Below, one piece after another: positions 6,861-13,220 of a DNA stretch of 22,586 bases. The DNA is from Bacteroidetes bacterium UBA6661. GTDB taxonomy: Bacteria > Bacteroidota > Bacteroidia > AKYH767-A > OLB10. A program made the translations under genes and the position numbers. Within the stretch, counting starts at the first letter, position 1. Every line of letters starts with the position of its first letter. Under the pieces are notes generated by a model. The model saw only the letters and a list, made by a program, of their open reading frames with translations, searched no databases and had not been told where the DNA came from. Location: positions 24,034 to 46,619 of the forward strand of contig DKKR01000045.1 in assembly GCA_002455375.1 (NCBI GenBank), in the 5' to 3' direction.

Positions 6861-7277
6861 TTAAAACGAAAATGCTTTTTTATCTTTATTAAAGTGAATA
6901 GTCATTCTTGTTTTACAGGCTGTTTCTTTTTGTGCTTTGGCATCAACAGGGTTTAATTTTTCCAGAAAGATATTAATGCTGTAGGAGTAATTTTTCTTGC
7001 TTAATTTAACCGGAAGATGGGTGTTGACTTCAAACTTGTAAGCTACAGCATCAGGTTTAATATATGTGACTTGATAGTGATTGTTTAGTTTTAGTTTAAG
7101 CGTGCTTTCTTTTGATGTGCTCAAACGGTTTACATTTCCTGATTCATCAGAAATTACCACAACAATTGAATCATACATATTGTCTTCCGCTGCTATGCGG
7201 GTCTTTAATTTCAACCATTGCGCCTGACAGTTTACGGTATAGAAAATTATCACAAATAGCAGACACGTTTTAATCAT
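6861..7277 (-). CDS. Small secreted protein of unknown function
   Basis: A 138-aa protein with a clear signal peptide (residues 1-19, cleavage predicted after NCQA before QW). The Cys17 context (TVNC) does not fit a lipobox, so it is more likely soluble in the periplasm or secreted. The mature part is rich in beta-strand-like alternation (KLKLNNHYQVTYIKPD and KLSKKNYSYSINIFLEKL) and may be a small beta-sandwich of the kind seen in carboxypeptidase-regulatory-like domains, but I do not recognise the family. Its ATG overlaps the pdxJ stop by 4 nt (ATGA on the minus strand), so it is translated with pdxJ. It is convergent with the LytTR gene with a one-nucleotide gap. Confidence 0.7.
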   Translation of the reverse strand: MIKTCLLFVIIFYTVNCQAQWLKLKTRIAAEDNMYDSIVVVISDESGNVNRLSTSKESTLKLKLNNHYQVTYIKPDAVAYKFEVNTHLPVKLSKKNYSYSINIFLEKLNPVDAKAQKETACKTRMTIHFNKDKKAFSF

Positions 7278-8005
7278 TCTCGTGCAGACTTTATTTGATG
7301 TTTATACATCTGCACCGTATTTTGCAGTCCATAATATAATGCATCACTAATCAAAGCATGACCGATTGATACTTCAACAATCTGCGGTATATTTTTTATA
7401 AGATAATTCAGGTTGTTCAGATTTAAATCATGTCCTGCATTAACACCCATTTTTAAGAATGCAGCATGTGCAGCAGCTTTTTGATAATCAGCTATTGCCT
7501 GTTGAGGAGATTTTTCGAATCCTGATGCATAGCGTTCTGTATATAGTTCTATTCTGTCTGCACCTGTTGCTGCCGCTGCATCTATTTGTTTTAGGTCAGT
7601 ATCCATAAATACCGACACCCTCATACCATTTTGTTTTAATCTATCAATTATTTTTTTCAAAAATGCTTGCTCACGAATAGCATCCCAACCCGCATTGGAA
7701 GTAAGTACCATTGGAGAATCGGGAACCAGGGTAACCTGATGTGGCTTTACAGACTCAACCAATTTCAAAAAATCGTCTGAAGGATATCCTTCAATATTAA
7801 ATTCTGTAGTAACACATTCTTTTAATTCATAAACATCTCTGAAACGGATATGTCTTTCGTCAGGACGTGGGTGAACAGTTATTCCTTCACCACCAAAACG
7901 TTCAATATCTAAAGCTGCTTTTACCACATTTGGAATAGTTCCACCTCGGGCATTCCGTAATGTTGCAATTTTATTAATGTTGACACTAAGTTTACATGCT
8001 GTCAT
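7274..8005 (-). CDS. pdxJ: Pyridoxine 5'-phosphate synthase
   Basis: A 243-aa protein matching PdxJ over its full length. The enzyme is a cytoplasmic TIM barrel that condenses 3-amino-2-oxopropyl phosphate with 1-deoxy-D-xylulose 5-phosphate in the DXP-dependent vitamin B6 pathway. Visible blocks are NINKIATLRNARGG (10-22), GITVHPRPDERHI (41-53, with His45 and the His-rich loop), TTEFNIEGYPS (with the Glu equivalent to E. coli Glu72), VTLVPDSP, DRIELYTERYA, VNAGHDLN and the C-terminal SIGHALI. The E. coli NIDH motif reads NINK here, which I regard as the normal Bacteroidota form. The ATG at 8003-8005 lies 19 nt after a minus-strand -7 element. A small secreted protein gene follows with a 4-nt overlap. 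Confidence 0.97.
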   Translation of the reverse strand: MTACKLSVNINKIATLRNARGGTIPNVVKAALDIERFGGEGITVHPRPDERHIRFRDVYELKECVTTEFNIEGYPSDDFLKLVESVKPHQVTLVPDSPMVLTSNAGWDAIREQAFLKKIIDRLKQNGMRVSVFMDTDLKQIDAAAATGADRIELYTERYASGFEKSPQQAIADYQKAAAHAAFLKMGVNAGHDLNLNNLNYLIKNIPQIVEVSIGHALISDALYYGLQNTVQMYKHQIKSARE

Positions 8006-8024
8006 ATACTCTGTAAATGTGAGA

Positions 8025-8032
8025 CAAATGTA
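8025..8032 (-). promoter_or_regulatory. -7 element for pdxJ
   Basis: On the minus strand this reads TACATTTG, an exact TAnnTTTG match, 19 nt before the pdxJ ATG. Only one base pair (8033) separates it from the plus-strand -7 element of the divergent CBS gene. No TTTG is evident at the -33 position. Confidence 0.55.
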
Positions 8033-8033
8033 C

Positions 8034-8041
8034 TATGTTTG
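8034..8041 (+). promoter_or_regulatory. -7 element for the CBS-domain gene
   Basis: TATGTTTG is an exact TAnnTTTG match 30 nt before the ATG at 8072. It overlaps the TTG at 8039 that would give a longer reading frame, which argues that the TTG is not the start. It lies back to back with the pdxJ -7 element. Confidence 0.6.
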
Positions 8042-8071
8042 CCGGCAGATTCGATTCGGGAAGAAATATTC

Positions 8072-8734
8072 ATGAACACAAAGGCTTATATTAAAGATTT
8101 TATTCCACCACTAAAAAGTTCCGACTCTGTAGTTAGAGCTTTACAATGGATGCAGGCTTTTAATTTAAATCATCTGCCTGTGGTTGATGGTGTAAAGTAC
8201 AAAGGCATCGTAACCGAGAACGATCTTAAAAAGATTGAAGACAAAGAAAAGACGCTTGCAGCATGTGATTTGGAATATCAGAATGTTTACATTTTTGAGA
8301 CACAATATATTTATGATGCTTTGGAGTTTGTTACTGTAAAAGGTCTGAATATTGTTCCCGTTATCAGTAAAGAAGGTAATTATCGTGGGCTTCTTACCTT
8401 AGTTGATATTATAGATTGTTTTGCTCAGAACAGCTCTGTTAAAACACCCGGAGGTATCATTATTCTGAATGTGGACAGAAAGAATTATTCTATGCAGGAA
8501 ATTGCAAGAATAACAGAATCTAACGGGGCTTTAATTTTAAGTTCATCAGTAAATCAACTTCCGGATAGTGAAATCTTTGAAGTAACTTTAAAGGTTGATA
8601 AACTTGATCTGTCGCGCATACTTGCAGGGTTTTACAGAATGGACTATAATGTTGTTGCATCATATCAGACCAGCGATTTGCCAACAGATTTGGAAGACCG
8701 TTATCAGGCATTTATGACTTACCTTAATGTTTAA
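8072..8734 (+). CDS. CBS-pair protein with C-terminal ACT-like domain (AcuB-like)
   Basis: A 220-aa cytoplasmic protein when started at the ATG at 8072. A TTG 33 nt upstream in frame overlaps the -7 element and is rejected. Two CBS motifs are visible: about residues 5-60 (AYIKDFIPPLKSSDS ... LPVVDGVKYKGIVTENDL) and 70-125 (VYIFETQYIYDALEF ... IVPVISKEGNYRGLLTLVDI). A C-terminal region from about 135 (IIILNVDRKNYSMQEIARI) has the beta-alpha-beta look of an ACT-like domain. CBS pairs usually bind adenine nucleotides, so it probably acts as a nucleotide-responsive regulatory subunit; the target is unknown. In Bacteroidota a CBS gene commonly sits between pdxJ and NAD kinase. The stop overlaps the start of the next gene by 8 nt, indicating coupling. 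Confidence 0.85.
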   Translation: MNTKAYIKDFIPPLKSSDSVVRALQWMQAFNLNHLPVVDGVKYKGIVTENDLKKIEDKEKTLAACDLEYQNVYIFETQYIYDALEFVTVKGLNIVPVISKEGNYRGLLTLVDIIDCFAQNSSVKTPGGIIILNVDRKNYSMQEIARITESNGALILSSSVNQLPDSEIFEVTLKVDKLDLSRILAGFYRMDYNVVASYQTSDLPTDLEDRYQAFMTYLNV

Positions 8735-10130
8735 AAGAGCATTATTAATAAATCTGTTTTTTGCATTTTGTTTTAGCAGTTTTGCTTCCGATTCTTTACA
8801 AGTAGATACAAGTACAATTTATGTAAGACAGATTGTTGTTACTGGAAATAAAGTAACGCGTTATTCTGTCATCCAACGTGAGTTGGCATTCAGTCAGGGA
8901 CAAACAATGAAAGTTGCCGAGTTGGATGAAAAAATCACAAAAAGCAGAGAGAACCTATTAAACATTTCTCTTTTCAATTTTGTGAATATCAACAAGCAAC
9001 TAATAGGCAATGATGTATATGTGATTATTGATGTTGTTGAGCGTTGGTATATTTTTCCTGTACCTATTTTCGAAGTTGTTGACCGTAATTTTTGGGAATG
9101 GTGGCGCGATAAAAATCTGAAGAAAGCGAATTATGGTTTTTATTTGAATTGGGAAAATTTCAGAGGTAGGAGGGAGAATGTAAAGTTGTTACTGCGTTAT
9201 GGCTATTCGCAAAGGCAGGGATTTATGTACAGCATTCCCAGTATTGATAAAAGTCAAAATAATGGGTTGGTGTTTACTGCTTTACAAACAAGAATGCGCG
9301 AGATTCCCTACAAGTTAGAAAACAACAAATTGGTTTATTTTGAAAATGGAAGTGAGTTTTTGAGAAAGGAATATATTGCAAACGTAAGATTCATTCACCG
9401 GCAGGGTTTTAATAAGACCTATACTTTTACCGGAGGCTATCAGTACAACATAATCTCCGATACTGTTCTTTCTCTCAACAGAGATTATTTTGTTAGTGGA
9501 CATAAGTATGAAAGTTATCCTGTAATTTCTTTTGAATATAAAGATGATGCCCGCGATATCAAAAATTATCCTTTAAAAGGTTATTTTTTAAGTCTTGAGT
9601 TTACAAAATGCGGCTTTGGCATCAGCGATAACGACCCATCAATAACTTATATAATAGCACATTTTAAAAAATTTTGGAAACTGAACAATACATGGGCAAC
9701 AGCATTTTCTTTTAAAGGTAAATTGTCTGGAAATAATGAGGTTCCTTATTATAATCAGATAGCTTTGGGCTACAGAGGCGATTTAGTCAGAGGCTATGAT
9801 CCTTATGTTATCAATGGTGAAAATTTTGCCCTTTTTAAAAGTGGAATTAAATATGCCATAATTCAACCAAAGTCATTTAATGTTCCAGTTGGTTTGCCAC
9901 AGAGTTTTACACGGATACCTTATGCCCTTTATGCCAATTTATTTTTTGATACAGGCTATGTTCGCGACAAGCGCTTCTATCAAAACAACCCTTTGTCAAA
10001 CAAATGGCTCTATAGCTACGGTGCAGGTCTTGACTTTGTAACCTACTATGATTTGGTGCTTCGTGGCGAATTTGCCATTACCGGAAATGGTAAATCCGGA
10101 ATTTTTCTGCACCTTACAGCGCCAATTTAA
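8727..10130 (+). CDS. Single-POTRA Omp85/BamA-superfamily outer-membrane protein
   Basis: A 467-aa protein with a signal peptide (residues 1-20, cleavage after SFA). One POTRA domain follows (about 30-110: IYVRQIVVTGNKVTRYSVIQREL ... VYVIIDVVERW). The remaining about 350 residues form an Omp85-type beta-barrel with alternating aromatic strands; LVRGYDPYVINGENFALF carries the R-G-[FY] signature of barrel loop 6 that contacts the inner barrel wall. It ends with a strand GIFLHLTAPI at the C-terminus. BamA has five POTRAs, so this is not the essential assembly factor. It is closer to short TamA/FhaC-like or 'surface antigen' proteins, which may insert or secrete particular proteins or lipids. The ATG overlaps the CBS stop by 8 nt; NAD kinase follows after 12 nt. 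Confidence 0.85.
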   Translation: MFKRALLINLFFAFCFSSFASDSLQVDTSTIYVRQIVVTGNKVTRYSVIQRELAFSQGQTMKVAELDEKITKSRENLLNISLFNFVNINKQLIGNDVYVIIDVVERWYIFPVPIFEVVDRNFWEWWRDKNLKKANYGFYLNWENFRGRRENVKLLLRYGYSQRQGFMYSIPSIDKSQNNGLVFTALQTRMREIPYKLENNKLVYFENGSEFLRKEYIANVRFIHRQGFNKTYTFTGGYQYNIISDTVLSLNRDYFVSGHKYESYPVISFEYKDDARDIKNYPLKGYFLSLEFTKCGFGISDNDPSITYIIAHFKKFWKLNNTWATAFSFKGKLSGNNEVPYYNQIALGYRGDLVRGYDPYVINGENFALFKSGIKYAIIQPKSFNVPVGLPQSFTRIPYALYANLFFDTGYVRDKRFYQNNPLSNKWLYSYGAGLDFVTYYDLVLRGEFAITGNGKSGIFLHLTAPI

Positions 10131-10138
10131 TAACTTTG
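10131..10138 (+). promoter_or_regulatory. -7 element directly before nadK
   Basis: TAACTTTG is an exact TAnnTTTG match ending only 4 nt before the nadK ATG (10143). A TTTCTG at 10104-10109 is a possible -33 region. A transcript starting here would be leaderless or nearly so. Confidence 0.45.
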
Positions 10139-10142
10139 CTCG

Positions 10143-11024
10143 ATGACAATTGCCGTATATGCCAGAAATGTAAACGAAAAAGTGCTTGCAGCACTCGATG
10201 TTGTATGGACACAATTACGTCAGAATGATGTTGATGTTTTATTGTATGGAACATTGTTTCGTCATTTGAAAAAGTTGGGTAATGAAATGCAAAACACTCA
10301 TGTTTTCAGCACTTCATCTGAGATAGCAGGTAAAGCCGATTTTCTATTCAGCATTGGCGGTGATGGCACAATTCTCGACACAATTAAATTGGTTAAAAAT
10401 TCAGGAATTCCTGTATTAGGCATCAACACCGGCAGACTTGGTTTTTTGTCAATCGTTTTGCCCGAAGCAATTACCGAAGCCATAAACAGTATTCTCAAAG
10501 GGCATTATTCTCTCGATAAAAGAGCCATGCTCAGGCTGGAAACTGATAAAGAGATTTTTGGTGATGTGCCTTATGCGTTAAATGAACTGGCAATTCATAA
10601 GAAGGATAGCTCATCCATGATAATAATTCATGCCTTCTTAAATGGTGAATATCTGAATTCCTATTGGGCTGATGGACTTCTGATTGCAACACCCACCGGT
10701 TCAACAGGATATTCTTTAAGTTGTGGAGGGCCTGTAATTGCACCGGCTTCAGGAAATTTTGTGATTACACCCATTGCCCCACATAACCTTAATGTGCGTC
10801 CTATCGTAGTATCGGATAAAAATGTAGTTTCTTTGGAAGTGGAAGGTCGAAACCCATATTTTATGGCATCATTGGACTCCAGATCAGTAACCATAGATTC
10901 ATCCGTACAACTGGCTGTCAGGCGGGAGGACTTTAGTTTCAATCTGGTAAGGTTCGATAACGATAATTTCCTTCAAACCCTAAGAAATAAGCTAAATTGG
11001 GGCCTTGATGCCCGTAATTGGTAA
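10143..11024 (+). CDS. nadK: NAD kinase
   Basis: A 293-aa cytoplasmic enzyme that phosphorylates NAD to NADP using ATP or polyphosphate. The diagnostic GGDGT lies at residues 72-76 (Asp74 catalytic) and is followed by GIPVLGINTGRLGFL. The NE pair (Asn147-Glu148) starts the second conserved block, and ADG (176-178) and TPTGSTGYSLSCGGP (183-197) form the substrate-binding glycine-rich loops. HNLNVRPIV completes the family signature. Length is typical. It lies 12 nt after the Omp85 gene in a co-directional series and also has its own very close -7 element, so it may be transcribed both ways. Confidence 0.98.
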   Translation: MTIAVYARNVNEKVLAALDVVWTQLRQNDVDVLLYGTLFRHLKKLGNEMQNTHVFSTSSEIAGKADFLFSIGGDGTILDTIKLVKNSGIPVLGINTGRLGFLSIVLPEAITEAINSILKGHYSLDKRAMLRLETDKEIFGDVPYALNELAIHKKDSSSMIIIHAFLNGEYLNSYWADGLLIATPTGSTGYSLSCGGPVIAPASGNFVITPIAPHNLNVRPIVVSDKNVVSLEVEGRNPYFMASLDSRSVTIDSSVQLAVRREDFSFNLVRFDNDNFLQTLRNKLNWGLDARNW

Positions 11025-11063
11025 GAATATATTATAATTGTACCTGCAAATATTTGAAATGTT

Positions 11064-11071
11064 TATTTTTG
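11064..11071 (+). promoter_or_regulatory. -7 element for the first DUF6089 gene
   Basis: TATTTTTG is an exact TAnnTTTG match 19 nt before the ATG at 11091, in the 66-nt gap after nadK. A TTG at 11038-11040 is a possible -33 region at slightly long spacing. Confidence 0.45.
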
Positions 11072-11090
11072 TCAATAACCACCCCGGCTT

Positions 11091-11978
11091 ATGAACGATA
11101 AATACAAGAAATTACTGCTTGTTGGCTTAATTTTAATTCCCTTTTTAGGTAGTGCACAGGTTGCTAAAAAACGCTGGAAGGCATACCGTATTGAGTATAT
11201 TGCAGGACTCGGAGTAACCAATTTTTTAGGTGAACTTGGAGGTGCTAACAGAGTAGGAACTCATGCTTTCCGCGATTTGGAATTTTCGATGACGCGCCCT
11301 GCTGCAATGATTGGCTATCGCTATAAACTTTCACCAACTTTTGCATGGTGCTCTAAATTCTCCTATGGAATTGTTTCCGGTGATGATGCCTTAACAAAAG
11401 AGCATTTCAGAAATAACCGTAACCTCAGTTTTAAATCAAACATTTTTGAACTCAGCACCAATATTGAAATTTCATTTTTGCAAGAACAAGTTGGTCACCG
11501 CTACAAACTCCGTGGTGTCAGAGGTATGCGGAATGTCGAAATATCTGCCTATGGATTTTTAGGTATTGGCGTTTTTCACTTTAATCCAAAAGCTAAACTT
11601 GACGGACAATGGTATCAACTTCAGCCTTTAGGAACAGAAGGACAAGGAGTAGTTGCATCAAGAAGTAAATATAAACGCACACAGTTATGTGTTCCTTTGG
11701 GACTAGGTGCAAAATATGCAATTGACCGTCAGATAAGCGTAGGTCTTGAATTAGGTTTGCGTTATACCTTTACTGATTATATTGATGATGTAAGCAAAAG
11801 TTACTATTATGATAGGGGTGGCTCCTTGGTTGAAATCCTTGCAGATCGAAGCCTTGACGATAAATCACATGTTGGTGAACAGCGTGGTGACCCCAGATGG
11901 AATGATGCTTATGTTTTTGCTATGTTTAATATTTGTTATAAAATAAGAACAGGTAGAGTGAATTATCCAATGTTCTGA
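11091..11978 (+). CDS. DUF6089 outer-membrane beta-barrel protein (copy 1)
   Basis: A 295-aa protein with a signal peptide (residues 1-22, cleavage after GSA before QV). The mature chain is a chain of short amphipathic strands (GYRYKLSPTFAWCSKFSYG, VEISAYGFLGIGVFHFNP, YAIDRQISVGLELGLRYTF) typical of an OmpA-like eight-strand barrel. LQPLGTEGQG and FTDYIDDVS are shared with the next gene and are what I associate with DUF6089. The family is a common Bacteroidota neighbour of NAD kinase and of outer-membrane biogenesis genes, but its role is not known. Loop segments include a basic insertion after the strand ending SFLQEQVGHRYK. Confidence 0.85.
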   Translation: MNDKYKKLLLVGLILIPFLGSAQVAKKRWKAYRIEYIAGLGVTNFLGELGGANRVGTHAFRDLEFSMTRPAAMIGYRYKLSPTFAWCSKFSYGIVSGDDALTKEHFRNNRNLSFKSNIFELSTNIEISFLQEQVGHRYKLRGVRGMRNVEISAYGFLGIGVFHFNPKAKLDGQWYQLQPLGTEGQGVVASRSKYKRTQLCVPLGLGAKYAIDRQISVGLELGLRYTFTDYIDDVSKSYYYDRGGSLVEILADRSLDDKSHVGEQRGDPRWNDAYVFAMFNICYKIRTGRVNYPMF

Positions 11979-12024
11979 TGTAATTTTCAGAATATTTTTC
12001 CGTTTTTATTGCTGTTTTTCAGCC

Positions 12025-12873
12025 ATGCGCAAAATTTTAATCTTATTTTTTATAGTCGTGGTTCTTCAACCACAAAAATCATCCGCACAAAGCAGTGAGT
12101 TAGGGTTACTACTTGGAGTAGCTTCTTATAAAGGCGAAATAAATACCCATCTTTTTAATCCTAATGCATTTAATCCCGCAGCAGGTTTATATTACAAACG
12201 ATGTTTAAACAGTTTTTGGTCGTTTCGTTTAGGGCTTACTTATGGACAAATAACAGGAAGTGACGCCATAGCCAAAGAGGATTTTAATCAGTATCGGAAT
12301 CTTTCTTTCAGAAGCGATATTTGGGATGCCAGCGCTTTGTTTGAGTTTAATTTTTTTCCTTTCCAGACAGCTTCAGAACATACCTCTAAAGTGGCACCTT
12401 ATTTAGTTGCAGGAGTTACATTCTTTCATCACAACCCACAGGGGTTCATCAATGGCTCATGGCACGATTTGCAGCCTCTTGGCACAGAAGGGCAGGGTAG
12501 TGGACTTCCCAACACGACAGGAAGGTATAAGCGTGTGCAGTTTGCTTTTCCAATGGGTGGTGGAATAAAATTTAAATTGTCAAACAGGTTTTCGCTTTCC
12601 GTTGAGGCTATTGCCAGAAGAACCTACACCGATTACTTAGATGATGTGAGTACAGTTTATCCAAATCAGAATGAGCTAAGGAATACAAATGGTGTTCTTG
12701 CAGCAGAACTCTCCGACAGAACAATTTTTGCCGGTACTGATATAAATGCAAAACGTCAAAGAGGAAATGCCTCAGATAAAGACTGGTACATGATGGGTGG
12801 CTTCACCATCAACTGGACACTATCAAAAAAATATACTGATAAGTGCAAGCCTTTCCGTACTAAGCTGAGATAA
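12025..12873 (+). CDS. DUF6089 outer-membrane beta-barrel protein (copy 2)
   Basis: A 282-aa paralogue of the preceding protein with its own signal peptide (residues 1-21, cleavage after SSA before QS). Shared landmarks in the same order are SGDDA/TGSDA followed by a KE-F-N-RNLSF block, FHFNP/FHHNP, LQPLGTEGQG, KYKRTQ/RYKRVQ and TDYIDDVS/TDYLDDVS. Identity by eye is moderate, so the duplication is not recent. The C-terminus ends with a hydrophilic KYTDKCKPFRTK tail. It starts 46 nt after copy 1; a small hairpin GCTG-TTTTT-CAGC lies in the gap. In many Bacteroidota the next gene would be uppS; here an accessory block follows. Confidence 0.85.
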   Translation: MRKILILFFIVVVLQPQKSSAQSSELGLLLGVASYKGEINTHLFNPNAFNPAAGLYYKRCLNSFWSFRLGLTYGQITGSDAIAKEDFNQYRNLSFRSDIWDASALFEFNFFPFQTASEHTSKVAPYLVAGVTFFHHNPQGFINGSWHDLQPLGTEGQGSGLPNTTGRYKRVQFAFPMGGGIKFKLSNRFSLSVEAIARRTYTDYLDDVSTVYPNQNELRNTNGVLAAELSDRTIFAGTDINAKRQRGNASDKDWYMMGGFTINWTLSKKYTDKCKPFRTKLR

Positions 12874-12908
12874 AATTTTTCAAAGACTACGAAAACTCTC
12901 AAATCACA

Positions 12909-12977
12909 ATGCCAGAGAGATATTATCCAAACAAAGAACATTTAGAATATCACAACGACAATATTATTATCCGATGA
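12909..12977 (+). CDS. Possible 22-codon ORF coupled to the 81-aa gene
   Basis: An ATG at 12909 opens a 22-codon frame (begins MPERYYPNKEH, ends DNIIIR) whose TGA overlaps the next ATG as ATGA (12974-12977). The overlap is the pattern of translational coupling. It could be a leader peptide, a small protein, or chance. I recognise no family. There is no clear ribosome-binding site or promoter in the 35 nt between the DUF6089 stop and this ATG. Confidence 0.3.
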   Translation: MPERYYPNKEHLEYHNDNIIIR

Positions 12978-13219
12978 ACAGCATAAAAACGATTGATACA
13001 GAGTATTTGCGTTCAGATCGAACCATTGACACTATTTTAGTCAAACAAGGAGTATTAAGCAAAACTCTTTGGGTTTATAACTTCGAGGGTATTCACTTTA
13101 GGGTTTTTGAAAGGTTTTTGGATGTTTATTATTTTTCAAACTACTCATTTGAAGCTAAATACGAGTTTAACAGTGAAAAAGAGTTAGATGATTTTTTATT
13201 GAATTTTCACTTAAATTAA
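12974..13219 (+). CDS. Unknown 81-aa protein upstream of the AlbA_2 gene
   Basis: An acidic, aromatic-rich soluble protein without signal peptide or membrane segment. Features are TIDTILVKQGVLSKTLWVYN near the start and an unusual run of Phe and Tyr (RVFERFLDVYYFSNYSFEAKYEF) in the middle, ending in an acidic helix-like ELDDFLLNF. I recognise no family. It ends one nucleotide before the ATG of the AlbA_2/HATPase gene, so the two are almost certainly co-translated. The pairing of a small unknown protein with a Schlafen-like regulator suggests a functional pair, perhaps effector and regulator or antitoxin-like, but nothing in the sequence proves this. Confidence 0.65.
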   Translation: MNSIKTIDTEYLRSDRTIDTILVKQGVLSKTLWVYNFEGIHFRVFERFLDVYYFSNYSFEAKYEFNSEKELDDFLLNFHLN

Positions 13220-13220
13220 A

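Noticed and set aside
6861..7277. Lipoprotein assignment for the small secreted protein
   Set aside because: Cys17 is preceded by T-V-N, which does not fit the lipobox; an ordinary signal peptidase site (NCQA before QW) is better.
7274..8005. PdxJ motif NINK in place of NIDH
   Set aside because: I regard this as the usual form in Bacteroidota PdxJ, not a lost active-site residue.
11979..12024. Hairpin GCTG-TTTTT-CAGC between the two DUF6089 genes as a terminator
   Set aside because: The stem is only four base pairs and no T-run follows; the ATG comes two bases later.
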